DNA of 64,000 nt from Enterobacterales bacterium (GCA_015654925.1 JAATFX010000120.1:20996-84995), one strand, 5' to 3'; positions 18,067-26,591 are shown, numbered from the stretch's first letter. Program-made: numbers and translations. The notes: a model not told the origin generated them from the letters alone.

Positions 18067-18480
18067 ATGAATAGTGCAGAAACGCGACCTTGGATTTTAA
18101 TCATTACCCATGGGCTATTTGGCGAGGAGTTGGTTAAGAGCTGTGAAATGGTCTTGGGAAAAATGGAGCAGGTTTATTGTTTTTCGTTGTTGGTGGGGAT
18201 GCCGCCGGAACAGCTGATCGAAGACGTCAATAAAGTATTGGAGCAGGCGCCGGTAAATAGCATTATTTTTACCGATATCTATGCGGGAACGCCATCAAAT
18301 GTGGGAGCGGTGTTTTCTAAAAAAATAAAATGCCCGGTGATTTGCGGCGTTAACTTACCGATGTTAATCGAAGCGGAAATGTCCCGTTCCGATGTAGAGG
18401 GGGAAGCATTAGCGGAGAAAATTTTAGAAGCGGGCAACCAAAGCATAAAAAACATTACCAAAATAGCAAATAAAAGGTAA
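18067..18480 (+). CDS. PTS mannose/fructose/sorbose-family IIA component
   Basis: This cytoplasmic phosphocarrier receives phosphate from HPr and passes it to IIB. The 137-residue protein matches the IIA-Man domain: WILIITHGLFGEELVKSCEM with the phosphorylated histidine at position 15, and the IIFTDIYAGTPSN segment. It is a separate polypeptide, as in sorbose operons. DhaM's N-terminal domain has the same fold, so this protein could also supply phosphate to the DhaK/DhaL pair encoded downstream; that is a hypothesis. IIB begins 4 bp after its stop. Confidence 0.92.
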   Translation: MNSAETRPWILIITHGLFGEELVKSCEMVLGKMEQVYCFSLLVGMPPEQLIEDVNKVLEQAPVNSIIFTDIYAGTPSNVGAVFSKKIKCPVICGVNLPMLIEAEMSRSDVEGEALAEKILEAGNQSIKNITKIANKR

Positions 18481-18484
18481 CGCT

Positions 18485-18982
18485 ATGCAAAACATTAAAC
18501 TCGTACGTGTTGATTTCCGATTAATTCACGGCCAAGTCATTACTAAGTGGCGCAATATTATTTCCGCTACCGAAATCATCATCGTTGACGATAAATTGTC
18601 GAAAGACCATTTTTTATCTGACATTTACGTTATGGCCGCGCCCCCGGGCATCAAGGTGCATGTCCTGTCCGAAGATGATTTTTTTAATAAAGCAAATCAG
18701 GACGTGTATGCGGACGGCAAAGAAAATGCCTTGATATTGTTTAAATCCATTGCCAACGTTCGCAACACGATAGAGCGCGGAATTCATTTCCCCGAGATCC
18801 AGATTGGCGGGTTGGGCGGCGGCGTAAACCGGCGCAGCGTGGTCAATGGCATCTCTATCGATAACCAGGATTTGGATGATCTTAAATATATCCAAAGCAA
18901 AGATGTCAGTATTTATTTCCAGGTCACGCCTGAAGAAGTCAAGCTGACGTTGGAAAAAGCTATCGCTAAATTAGGAGGATAA
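18485..18982 (+). CDS. PTS mannose/fructose/sorbose-family IIB component
   Basis: This 165-residue protein is the second cytoplasmic phosphocarrier of the permease. The active-site histidine is residue 15, in VDFRLIHGQV, the hallmark of the mannose-family IIB. The IQIGGLGGGVNRR segment and the C-terminal VTPEEVKLTLEK fit the family. It takes phosphate from IIA and hands it to the sugar as it passes IIC/IID. It is tightly packed between IIA and IIC, with 2 bp before the next start. Confidence 0.93.
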   Translation: MQNIKLVRVDFRLIHGQVITKWRNIISATEIIIVDDKLSKDHFLSDIYVMAAPPGIKVHVLSEDDFFNKANQDVYADGKENALILFKSIANVRNTIERGIHFPEIQIGGLGGGVNRRSVVNGISIDNQDLDDLKYIQSKDVSIYFQVTPEEVKLTLEKAIAKLGG

Positions 18983-18984
18983 TC

Positions 18985-19722
18985 ATGTTTGAAGTGGCGA
19001 TATTCACTGGTCTCTGGTATTGGATATGTAAAACGGATATTGGCTATGCGATCACCCATGCCATTCGCCAGCCTCTTTTTTCGGCGTTAATCATCGGTAT
19101 CCTGATGAACGACGTCACCAATGCCATCATTATCGGCGCGGCTATCCAGATCTTGTATATCGGCCTGGTGGCGGCGGGTTCCAATCTGCCCGCGGATGAT
19201 TGCCTGGCCGGACTGATAGCCATTCCTCTGGCGCTTAATACCGGGTTAAGCCCCCAGTTGGCCATTGCCATCGCGGTGCCGGTAGGGGTCATGGGCGTAT
19301 TTATCGATCAGTTTCGCAAAACCATCAACGCGGTATTTGTGCATATGGCGGATAAATACGCCGAGGAAGGCAATACGCGGCAAATTACCTTTTGCGCGAT
19401 AGTTTACCCAACCATTCTGGGATTTTTCCTGCGCTTCCCTATACCGTTTCTGGCCAATATGTACGGCAAGGATAGCGTCAATGTGTTCCTTAACAGAGTA
19501 CCGCAATGGCTGATCCACGGATTCAGCGTGGCGGGCGGGCTATTGCCGGCGCTGGGGTTTGCCCTGACGATTTTCGTCATCGGCAAAAAACAACTGCTGC
19601 CGTGGTTCTTCATTGGGTACTTTCTGGTGCAATTCAGCGGCATTCCGGTATTTGGCGCCGCGATCTTCGGCCTCAGCGCGGTACTGCTGATTTCTTACTA
19701 CCAGAATAAAAAAGAAGCGTGA
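18985..19722 (+). CDS. PTS mannose/fructose/sorbose-family IIC component
   Basis: This 245-residue integral membrane protein forms part of the sugar channel. It has several hydrophobic helices and the family segment NAIIIGAAIQILYIGLVAAGSNLPADDCLAG, which is strongly conserved in mannose-family IIC proteins. AGGAGG sits just before the ATG. It acts together with IID as the translocation unit. Confidence 0.93.
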   Translation: MFEVAIFTGLWYWICKTDIGYAITHAIRQPLFSALIIGILMNDVTNAIIIGAAIQILYIGLVAAGSNLPADDCLAGLIAIPLALNTGLSPQLAIAIAVPVGVMGVFIDQFRKTINAVFVHMADKYAEEGNTRQITFCAIVYPTILGFFLRFPIPFLANMYGKDSVNVFLNRVPQWLIHGFSVAGGLLPALGFALTIFVIGKKQLLPWFFIGYFLVQFSGIPVFGAAIFGLSAVLLISYYQNKKEA

Positions 19723-19732
19723 GGGGAAATTC

Positions 19733-20548
19733 ATGGAAAAGAAATTAATTAGCGAAAAAGACGTCAAAAATAGCTGGCTCTATTACTATCTGGTCGCGGA
19801 GATGGGGATTTCTTACGAACGCCTCCAGGCCTTGGGCTTTACGGCCGGCATGATCCCGATCCTGAAAAAACTCTACCCCGATCGGGAAGATCTCAAGCAG
19901 GCGCTTAAACGCCATCTGGTGTTCTATAACACCGAAGCGGTTTACGGCGCGCCGATTAATGGCATCGTGATCGCCATGGAAGAACAGAAAGCCAATGGCG
20001 CCGACATTGAAGACGATACCATCACCGGCATTAAAACCGGGCTGATGGGACCGATGGCCGGGATCGGCGATTCCATCGACTGGGCGACCCTGAAACCGAT
20101 TATTTTCGGCCTGGCGGTGACGCTGTCCGCCAACGGCAGCATTTTAGGGGCGTTTTTCCTGCTATTGCTGCCGATTATCCAAATCGTGGTGGGGCGCAAA
20201 CTGGCGGCTTACGGTTACCGCGCCGGGCAAGCGTCCATCCGGGAAATCCTGCAATCCGGACATATTAAAAACCTGATCATAGGCGCCAGTACGCTTGGGC
20301 TGTTCATGATGGGCGCGCTCTCTTCGACTTACGTTAAATTAAGCACGCCAATTGAATTCAGCTTTGGCAGCCAGAATAAGCCGTTTGTCCTGCAAAGCGT
20401 CATCGATAATATTGTGCCCGGCATATTACCTTTGCTGGCCGTATTTGGCATTTATTGGTGGCTGCTGAAAAAGAATCAGAACTTCACCATTATCATGATA
20501 CTGATTGTATTTATTTCCATCGGCGGGGCATTTTTGGGCCTGTTTTAA
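19733..20548 (+). CDS. PTS mannose/fructose/sorbose-family IID component
   Basis: IID is found only in mannose-family PTS permeases. The 271-residue protein shows the family marks LKRHLVFYNTEAVYGAPINGIVIAMEEQKA, IKTGLMGPMAGIGDSIDW and C-terminal membrane helices. It completes the transporter. Thirty bases separate it from the MtlD-like gene, which has an AGGAGG ribosome site. Confidence 0.94.
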   Translation: MEKKLISEKDVKNSWLYYYLVAEMGISYERLQALGFTAGMIPILKKLYPDREDLKQALKRHLVFYNTEAVYGAPINGIVIAMEEQKANGADIEDDTITGIKTGLMGPMAGIGDSIDWATLKPIIFGLAVTLSANGSILGAFFLLLLPIIQIVVGRKLAAYGYRAGQASIREILQSGHIKNLIIGASTLGLFMMGALSSTYVKLSTPIEFSFGSQNKPFVLQSVIDNIVPGILPLLAVFGIYWWLLKKNQNFTIIMILIVFISIGGAFLGLF

Positions 20549-20578
20549 TTTGCGCTCCAACCTGACACAGGAGGCAAC

Positions 20579-21751
20579 ATGAAAGCCATTCACTTTGGCG
20601 CGGGGAGCATCGGCCGGGGATTTATCGGCGACTTGCTCAATGAGGCGGGTTACGCCATTACGTTTGTGGACGTCAACGAACAACTGAACGCCCAGATTAA
20701 TCAAGACCGTGGTTATGATTTATATATCATCGAAGAAAATTTCAGCCAGAAATTTATTGGAAACGTCTCCGCCCGATCGCCAGTGACCGATAAAGACGAA
20801 ATTATCGCGCTTTTTCCGTCGGCCGACGTGATTACCACTTCGGTATGGGCGGATAATTTACCTAAGATTGCGCCATTGATCTTGGCCGGGTTAAAAGAGC
20901 GGCGGCGCCGGTCCCAGGATCTCATCAACGTGATTGTGTGCGAAAATGCCTGGTTTAACGGCGCTATTCTGCGCCGTGAAATACTGAAGCTCGATCCGCA
21001 ACTGGCTGCGGACGAACTGGATGCGATGGCCCGCTTTCCCAATACCGCCGTGGATCGTCTGGTGCTCAACTCCCGGCATGCCGGTAAAGATACCGTGGAT
21101 ATCGGCATCGAGCATGAGCTGGTCATCGACCGCACCGGCCTGGCGGACCCCGCCGGCAGACCCATCAGCGGCGCAATTTATACGGATAATTTGCAAAAGT
21201 ACCTGGAGCGTAAACTCTATATTATCAACGGCGGCCACGCCTGGGCGGGTTATATCGGCTACGTGCGCGGCTACGATATCATCCAAGATGTGTTCAATAA
21301 TGACGAACTGGTTGCTGAAGTGAAAGGCGCCATGCTGGAAACCGCGAATTTGCTGCATGAAAAATATGATTTCCCCCTGGATGAGTTGACGGATTATATC
21401 GATTTCGCCATCGGGCGTTTTAAAACCCCTGGGATAAAAGATACCATCGCCAGGGTTTGCCGTTCGCCGATCCGCAAACTGGCGCCGGACGATCGTTTGA
21501 CGGCGCCCTGCGTGCAATGTGAAAACGCCGGCTTGAATAATGAAAAATTATTAACCGGTATCGCCGCGGCTTTATTATTTGACAACCCGGACGATGGGCA
21601 GTGCCGGGAATTACAGCAAGCAATTAAAGATCAGGGTATTGGCGCGGCCCTTACCCGCTATACCGGCATCACCGCTGACTCACGAATGCACAATATTATC
21701 ATGGGAAAATATTCAGAATTGAAAAAAATAAAAGCAACGCTACGCAACTAA
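20579..21751 (+). CDS. MtlD-like polyol-phosphate dehydrogenase
   Basis: This 390-residue protein belongs to the polyol-specific long-chain dehydrogenase family. It has an N-terminal NAD motif in MKAIHFGAGSIGRGFIGDLL, nearly identical to MtlD, then CENAW, NTAVDRLV, the catalytic region YLERKLYIINGGHAW and SPIRKLAPDDRLTAP. MtlD interconverts mannitol-1-phosphate and fructose-6-phosphate. Divergence in the middle of the protein makes a different substrate likely. In the sorbose operon this position holds SorE, which reduces the ketose-1-phosphate, so a reducing role on the PTS product is plausible. No mannitol-type IICBA is present, so calling it mtlD would be misleading. Confidence 0.85.
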   Translation: MKAIHFGAGSIGRGFIGDLLNEAGYAITFVDVNEQLNAQINQDRGYDLYIIEENFSQKFIGNVSARSPVTDKDEIIALFPSADVITTSVWADNLPKIAPLILAGLKERRRRSQDLINVIVCENAWFNGAILRREILKLDPQLAADELDAMARFPNTAVDRLVLNSRHAGKDTVDIGIEHELVIDRTGLADPAGRPISGAIYTDNLQKYLERKLYIINGGHAWAGYIGYVRGYDIIQDVFNNDELVAEVKGAMLETANLLHEKYDFPLDELTDYIDFAIGRFKTPGIKDTIARVCRSPIRKLAPDDRLTAPCVQCENAGLNNEKLLTGIAAALLFDNPDDGQCRELQQAIKDQGIGAALTRYTGITADSRMHNIIMGKYSELKKIKATLRN

Positions 21752-21780
21752 ATTTATATATCCGGATTAACGGGAGTGAT

Positions 21781-22431
21781 ATGTCTTTTTCAAATAAAGA
21801 AGGGTTTGCTATTGCCGTAAATCTGGTGGCCGCCATCCAAACCCATAAAGACGATTTTAGCCGATTAGACGGCGCGGTCGGCGATGGCGACCATGGGATT
21901 AATATGAGCAAGGGGTTTACCCTGGCGTCAGCCGAATTTAATCCGCAAACCATGACCATGAGCGATGCGCTGCTAATTATCGGCCAAACGTTGATGAATA
22001 AAATCGGCGGATCGATGGGGCCATTATACGGCGGATTTTTTAGCGGGCTGGGCAGCGCGTCGCAGCGGGCGGACACCATTGATAAACGGGTCATGGGCGC
22101 CATGCTGCAACAGGCGCAGGAAAACGTGCGGCGGCTGACCACGGCGGCGGTGGGCGACAAAACGCTGATTGACGTCCTGGAACCGGCGGTCGCCGCGTAC
22201 CGCCACGCCGCCGATAGCGGCGAGGATTTTGCCGCCTGCTTGCTGGCCATGACCCAAGCCGGCGCCGCGGGGCTGGATTCCACCAGGAACCTGGTCGCGA
22301 AAGTAGGACGGGCCAGCCGGCTGGGCGAACGCACGTTAGGCCACCTGGACGCCGGCGCGGCGTCCTGTCATTTGATTCTCACCACGCTGGCCGATGGAGC
22401 GATACGGCTGGCCGACGCTCAGGAGCAATGA
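21781..22431 (+). CDS. DhaL-like kinase subunit (ADP/ATP-binding, DAK2 domain)
   Basis: This 216-residue all-helical protein is the nucleotide-binding subunit of a dihydroxyacetone-kinase-type enzyme. The three magnesium-binding aspartates are present in LDGAVGDGDHGINM (Asp31, Asp36, Asp38), as is the GGSMGPLYGGFFSG segment and the DKTLIDVLEPA motif. In E. coli DhaL keeps ADP bound and is recharged by phospho-DhaM. No DhaM gene is visible in this window. The stop codon overlaps the DhaK-like start by 4 bp. Confidence 0.9.
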   Translation: MSFSNKEGFAIAVNLVAAIQTHKDDFSRLDGAVGDGDHGINMSKGFTLASAEFNPQTMTMSDALLIIGQTLMNKIGGSMGPLYGGFFSGLGSASQRADTIDKRVMGAMLQQAQENVRRLTTAAVGDKTLIDVLEPAVAAYRHAADSGEDFAACLLAMTQAGAAGLDSTRNLVAKVGRASRLGERTLGHLDAGAASCHLILTTLADGAIRLADAQEQ

Positions 22432-23435
22432 TAATGCAACGATTTATCAATGATGCGGATTGCGTAGTCGAGGACATGCTGCGCGGTTATGTCAAGGCCC
22501 ATGGCGATGCGGTGGCGCTGTCCGACGCCAATCCGCGGGTGCTGAAACTGCGGGAGGCGCCGCTGTCCGGCAAAGTCGGGCTGGTCTCGGGCGGGGGCAG
22601 CGGCCATGAACCCGCCTTCCTGGGCTACGTCGGGCACAACCTGCTCGATGCCGCGGCCGTGGGCGAAGTTTTTTCCTCGCCCACGGCGCAGTCCTTCGCC
22701 GACGCCTTCCGCGCCGCGGACGGCGGCGCCGGTATCGCCTGCCTGTTCGGCAATTATGCCGGCGACACCATGAACGTCACGCTGGCGATGCAAATGGCGG
22801 AACAAGACGGACTGGTGGTGAAAACCGTCAAGGCCAAGGATGACATTGCGTCCGCGCCCAAGGCGCTCAGCCATCAGCGCCACGGCATAGCCGGCGGGGT
22901 GCTGATCTGGAAGACCGCCGGGGCGGTGGCGGCCGGCGGCGGCTCGCTGGATGAGGTTATCGCCATGGCGCAAAAAACGGCGGATGACACGCGCAGCCTG
23001 TGCGTCGGCCTATCGGCCTGCACTATCCCGGCCGTCGGCCAGCCTAATTTCTCCATCGCGCCGGATACGCTGGAGTTTGGCATCGGCCATCACGGCGAGG
23101 CCGGCATCCGGGTCGAACCCATCAAATCCGCCGCCGAAATCGCCCGGGAGATGACCGCCGCGCTGCTGGCCGATTTCGATGACCTGGCTCCCGATGCCGA
23201 GTTCGCCGTGCTGTTGTCCGGACTGGGCTGCACGCCGCTGATGGAGCTTTACATCCTGTTTGACCAGGTGAGCGACAGCCTGGCGGCGCGGGGCCATCGC
23301 ATCGCGCGCTCGCTGGTTGGCGATTATGTTACGTCGCTGGATATGAACGGCGTGTGCCTGACGCTGCTGCGTCTTGACCGCGACATCTTACAAGCCCTCG
23401 ATTTCCCGGCGCGGAGCGCGGGGATCGCCATCTAA
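22428..23435 (+). CDS. DhaK-like kinase subunit (short-chain ketose/dihydroxyacetone binding)
   Basis: This is the substrate-binding subunit of a DAK-type kinase, 333-335 residues depending on whether ATG 22428 or 22434 is used. Visible features are the glycine-rich SGGGSGHEPAFLGYVG with the substrate-contacting His58, NYAGDTMN with the conserved Asp, and the catalytic histidine (about residue 220) in FGIGHHGEAG that binds the ketone covalently. Family substrates include dihydroxyacetone, erythrulose and apulose, so the exact triose or tetrose is open. In E. coli the gene order is DhaK then DhaL; here it is reversed, and translation of the two appears coupled. Confidence 0.9.
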   Translation: MIMQRFINDADCVVEDMLRGYVKAHGDAVALSDANPRVLKLREAPLSGKVGLVSGGGSGHEPAFLGYVGHNLLDAAAVGEVFSSPTAQSFADAFRAADGGAGIACLFGNYAGDTMNVTLAMQMAEQDGLVVKTVKAKDDIASAPKALSHQRHGIAGGVLIWKTAGAVAAGGGSLDEVIAMAQKTADDTRSLCVGLSACTIPAVGQPNFSIAPDTLEFGIGHHGEAGIRVEPIKSAAEIAREMTAALLADFDDLAPDAEFAVLLSGLGCTPLMELYILFDQVSDSLAARGHRIARSLVGDYVTSLDMNGVCLTLLRLDRDILQALDFPARSAGIAI

Positions 23436-23453
23436 ATAATGAGGATAAGCACT

Positions 23454-24089
23454 ATGAAACTTCAGTTGGCACTTGATGAATTGAAATTGGCGGACGCGCT
23501 GGCGCTGGCGGAACGCGTCATCGAATACGTGGATATCATCGAAATCGGCACGCCTTTTGTAATTGATGCGGGCATGAACGCCGTGCGGGAATTCAAGGCC
23601 AGGTTCCCGGATAAAGAAATTTTGTCGGATGAAAAAATCATGGATGGCGGCTATCTGGAATCCCAATTGGCGTTTGAGGCCGGGGCGGAATATGTCACGG
23701 TGCTGGGCGTCACCGATATCCTCACCGCCCAGGCCTGCGTACGCGCCGCCGCCGATTACGGCAAGCAGGTGGTGGTCGACATGATATGCGTTGACGACCT
23801 GCCCACGCGCATTCGGGAAATGGAGGCGATCGGCGCCCATGTGCTCGCGGTGCATACCGGCGCGGATCAACAGGCGGCGGGGCGGCAGCCGATTGAGGAT
23901 TTAAAAGTCATGGTGCAGCACGCCAAAACCGCGCAGATCTCGGTGGCCGGGGGGATTAACAGCAAAACCATCGATAAATATGTGGCGCTGAAACCCGACA
24001 TAATCATTGTGGGGTCGGCTATCACCCACGCCGCCGACCCGGTGGAAGAAGCCCGCTTGATCAAGCAGGCGATGACAGCTTTATCATAG
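23454..24089 (+). CDS. hxlA: 3-hexulose-6-phosphate synthase
   Basis: HPS catalyses reversible aldol condensation of formaldehyde with ribulose-5-phosphate to D-arabino-3-hexulose-6-phosphate. The ~211-residue protein is a TIM barrel of the OMPDC suprafamily, with MKLQLALDEL (Asp8), the DxKxxD motif as DEKIMD (Asp59, Lys61, Asp64), VDMICVDD, HTGADQQAAGR and the phosphate-binding VAGGI and IIVGSAIT. ATG 23454 with GAGGA eight bases upstream is chosen over ATG 23439. The close relative UlaD (keto-gulonate-phosphate decarboxylase) is the main alternative. The AAGR segment and the adjacent hexuloisomerase favour HPS. Confidence 0.87.
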   Translation: MKLQLALDELKLADALALAERVIEYVDIIEIGTPFVIDAGMNAVREFKARFPDKEILSDEKIMDGGYLESQLAFEAGAEYVTVLGVTDILTAQACVRAAADYGKQVVVDMICVDDLPTRIREMEAIGAHVLAVHTGADQQAAGRQPIEDLKVMVQHAKTAQISVAGGINSKTIDKYVALKPDIIIVGSAITHAADPVEEARLIKQAMTALS

Positions 24090-24100
24090 GAGGAGATACC

Positions 24101-24664
24101 ATGGCAGTATGTCAAAATCTTATCGCCATTATCGACGAACTGGCCCAGGATGCCCGCCAGGTGGATGGCGTGGCGGTGGAGCAATTGGGGGATTTGATTC
24201 TTAACAGCCGGCGGATTTTTATCGCCGGAGCGGGGCGCTCGGGTTTTGCGGCCAGGGCCTTTGCCAATCGCCTGATGCACCTGGGTTTTACCGTGTATTT
24301 TGTTGGCGAGCCGACCACGCCGTCCATCCAGCGCGGCGATCTGCTGGTGATTGGCTCGGGATCGGGAGAGACCGCCAGCCTGGTGACCATGGCCAACAAG
24401 GCCGTCAAACAGGGCGCAAAGCTGGCCACGCTGACCATTTTTCCGCAGCATACCATCGGCGGATTGTCCGCGGCGCGCATCGTAATCCCCGGCGTCACGC
24501 AAAAAAGCAGCGAAACGTCCGCCAAAGCGGCGTCGGTACAGCCCTCCGGATCGTCATTCGAACAGCTTAGCTGGCTGATTTACGACAGTATCATCATCCG
24601 CTTAAAAGCGATCAAACAGCAAACCGACGAGCAGATGTACTATCGCCACGCTAACCTGGAATAG
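24101..24664 (+). CDS. hxlB: 6-phospho-3-hexuloisomerase
   Basis: PHI converts 3-hexulose-6-phosphate to fructose-6-phosphate. The 187-residue protein is a single SIS domain: RIFIAGAGRSGFAARAFANRLMHLGF, VGEPTTPSIQRGDLLVIGSGSGET, and the C-terminal PSGSSFEQLSWLIYDSI that is typical of PHI. It is the last gene of the operon, 11 bp after hxlA with GGAGGAG upstream. Together HxlA and HxlB form the core of the ribulose-monophosphate route, used elsewhere for formaldehyde fixation or pentose synthesis. Their presence in a sugar-PTS operon is unusual. Confidence 0.9.
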   Translation: MAVCQNLIAIIDELAQDARQVDGVAVEQLGDLILNSRRIFIAGAGRSGFAARAFANRLMHLGFTVYFVGEPTTPSIQRGDLLVIGSGSGETASLVTMANKAVKQGAKLATLTIFPQHTIGGLSAARIVIPGVTQKSSETSAKAASVQPSGSSFEQLSWLIYDSIIIRLKAIKQQTDEQMYYRHANLE

Positions 24665-24774
24665 AAACTGCGGTTACCCTGGCCCAAGCTTTATCACCGG
24701 CGGTGACCCGCCCGCCGGCGAGGGTGGCCGGGATTCCCCGGCCAGAACCTTCACCCGGCGCCGGCAATGCTTCG

Positions 24775-25551
24775 TCAGATCGCCATGCCGCCGGAAACTT
24801 CGATACGCTGGGCGTTGACCCACCGGTTATCTTCGGAAAGCAGCGCCGCAATCATCGGGCCGATGTCGTCCGGCAGGCCGGCGCGGCCCAGGGCCGTCAT
24901 CCCCGCGATGCGCTGGTTCAGTTCGGGATTGTCGCGCACCATGCCGCCGCTGAAATCGGTGGCGATGGCCCCCGGAGCGACCGTATTCACCGTAATGCGC
25001 CGCGGTCCCAGTTCTTTGGCCAGATAGCGCGTAAGCACCTCCACGGCGGCTTTCATGGCCGCATATGCCGCGCTGCCCGGGACGACAATGCGGGTGAGCC
25101 CGGAAGAAATGTTCACGATCCTGCCGCCGTCGTTAATCAGCGGCAGCAACCGCTGCGTCAGGAAGAAGACCCCTTTGACATGGACCTGGTAGAGACCGTC
25201 CAGCTCCTCCTCGGTAATCTGGTCGAAGGCGGCATGGTGCGAAGTGCCGGCATTGTTGACCAGATAATCAAAACGCTCCGCGCCCAGCGCCGCCAATGCC
25301 TGGCCCGCCTCCTGCGCGAACGCGCCGAAAGTGCCGGTATCGCCGGTGTCGAGCTGTAGCGGGATGGCCTGGCGGCCCAGCGCGGCCGCCAGGCCGGCCA
25401 CCTGTTCGGCTTGCGCCCGGTTGGCGCGGTAGGTGAAGATTGAATCGACGCCGCGCGCGGCCAGGCTTAGCACGGTATTGCGGCCCAGGCCGCGGCTTGC
25501 GCCCGTGACGATGGCGATTTTGGCTGATGAAGCCGTATTTTCTGTCTGCAT
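24775..25551 (-). CDS. SDR-family oxidoreductase
   Basis: This 258-residue short-chain dehydrogenase has TGASRGLGRNTVLSLAARG, LVNNAGTS, the catalytic SAAYAAMKAA, RITVNTVAPGAIATDF and the end RIEVSGGM. It is divergent from an AraC-type regulator (ATG 25701) across ~150 bp. Pairs of this kind are common, the regulator activating the dehydrogenase in response to an aldehyde or related stress. The exact substrate cannot be inferred. It converges with the hexulose operon, whose last stop is ~110 bp away. Confidence 0.87.
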   Translation of the reverse strand: MQTENTASSAKIAIVTGASRGLGRNTVLSLAARGVDSIFTYRANRAQAEQVAGLAAALGRQAIPLQLDTGDTGTFGAFAQEAGQALAALGAERFDYLVNNAGTSHHAAFDQITEEELDGLYQVHVKGVFFLTQRLLPLINDGGRIVNISSGLTRIVVPGSAAYAAMKAAVEVLTRYLAKELGPRRITVNTVAPGAIATDFSGGMVRDNPELNQRIAGMTALGRAGLPDDIGPMIAALLSEDNRWVNAQRIEVSGGMAI

Positions 25552-25700
25552 GACCCACTCCTGATGATATGGCTTGGCCTTAAGGTTATCGCGGCGGGCG
25601 GAGGGCCTGAATGCCTGAACTCGCCTCGTTCTTGCCTAATCCTGCCCGCAGGCTTATAAACAGTTTATGGTCTGGTTGCAAAATACGGGAAAAACATATT

Positions 25701-26591
25701 ATGCCCACTCTTTTGGCGCAGGCGGTCAAACGCTATACCGACATGCAGGCCACCGGAAGCCCCTTCACCACCGCCATCCCGGGCTTGACCCTGCTGCGCT
25801 CGGATCATGCGAAGCATCCCGCCCACGTGATTTTTAAACCCGCCCTGTGCGTGGTGGCGCAGGGCGCCAAATGGACCACCTTCGGCGACCGGCGCTTTGA
25901 CTACGGAGCAGGGCAGGCGCTGGTGGTCAGCGTCGAGATGCCGGCGCTCAGTCGGGTGGTGCAGGCCAGCGCGCAACAGCCCTATCTGGGCGTGGTTATC
26001 GAATTCGATCTGGCGGTGATGAGCGACGTTATGCACCGGATCGATCCGCCGCCCCAGGCCGCGGCGCAAGTGGACCGCGGAGTGTTCGTCAGCGATTTTG
26101 ACGGCCCGCTGGCGGACTGCGTGCTGCGTATGGTGCAATTGCTCGACCGGCCGGAGGCCATCGCCATGCTGACGCCGGTCATCATGCGCGAAATATGTTA
26201 TTGGCTGTTAACCGGTCCCCACGGCGGCGAAGTGGCCCGTATAGCGCTGGCCAATGGCCATACGCAGAAAATTATTCATGCCATTAATGTCTTGAGGGAG
26301 CGTTTTACGGCGGCGATGCCGATTGAAGAGCTGGCGGCCATCGCGCAGTTGAGCCCCTCGGCCTTCCACCGGCAGTTCAAGGCGCTGACCGCCATGACCC
26401 CCCTGCAATATCAAAAGCAGCTGCGCTTGCTCGAAGCCCGCCACCTGCTGGTCAGCGGCGCCGCCAACGCCGAGACCGCCGCTTTCCAGGTGGGCTATGA
26501 AAGCCCCTCGCAGTTCAGCCGCGAATATGCCCGCATGTTCGGGGCGCCGCCGCGGCGCGATATCGCGGCATTGCGGTCTGTGGCGCAGTAG
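25701..26591 (+). CDS. AraC-family transcriptional regulator (cupin N-terminal domain)
   Basis: This regulator has an N-terminal AraC_N cupin domain (IPGLTLLRSDHAKHPAHVIFKPALCVVAQGAK and FDYGAGQALVVSVEMP) and a C-terminal pair of helix-turn-helix motifs (MPIEELAAIAQLSPSAFHRQFKAL and AAFQVGYESPSQFSREYARMFG). I chose the ATG at 25701 (MPTLLAQAVKRYTDMQ), which matches the usual N-terminus and gives 296 residues; an upstream start at 25611 would add 30 untypical residues. It probably controls the divergent SDR gene. Confidence 0.88.
   Translation: MPTLLAQAVKRYTDMQATGSPFTTAIPGLTLLRSDHAKHPAHVIFKPALCVVAQGAKWTTFGDRRFDYGAGQALVVSVEMPALSRVVQASAQQPYLGVVIEFDLAVMSDVMHRIDPPPQAAAQVDRGVFVSDFDGPLADCVLRMVQLLDRPEAIAMLTPVIMREICYWLLTGPHGGEVARIALANGHTQKIIHAINVLRERFTAAMPIEELAAIAQLSPSAFHRQFKALTAMTPLQYQKQLRLLEARHLLVSGAANAETAAFQVGYESPSQFSREYARMFGAPPRRDIAALRSVAQ

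Noticed and set aside
20579..21751. Naming the long-chain dehydrogenase mtlD
   Set aside because: Although the N-terminus is almost identical to MtlD, the middle differs and the operon has a mannose-family PTS rather than a mannitol IICBA, so the substrate is probably different.
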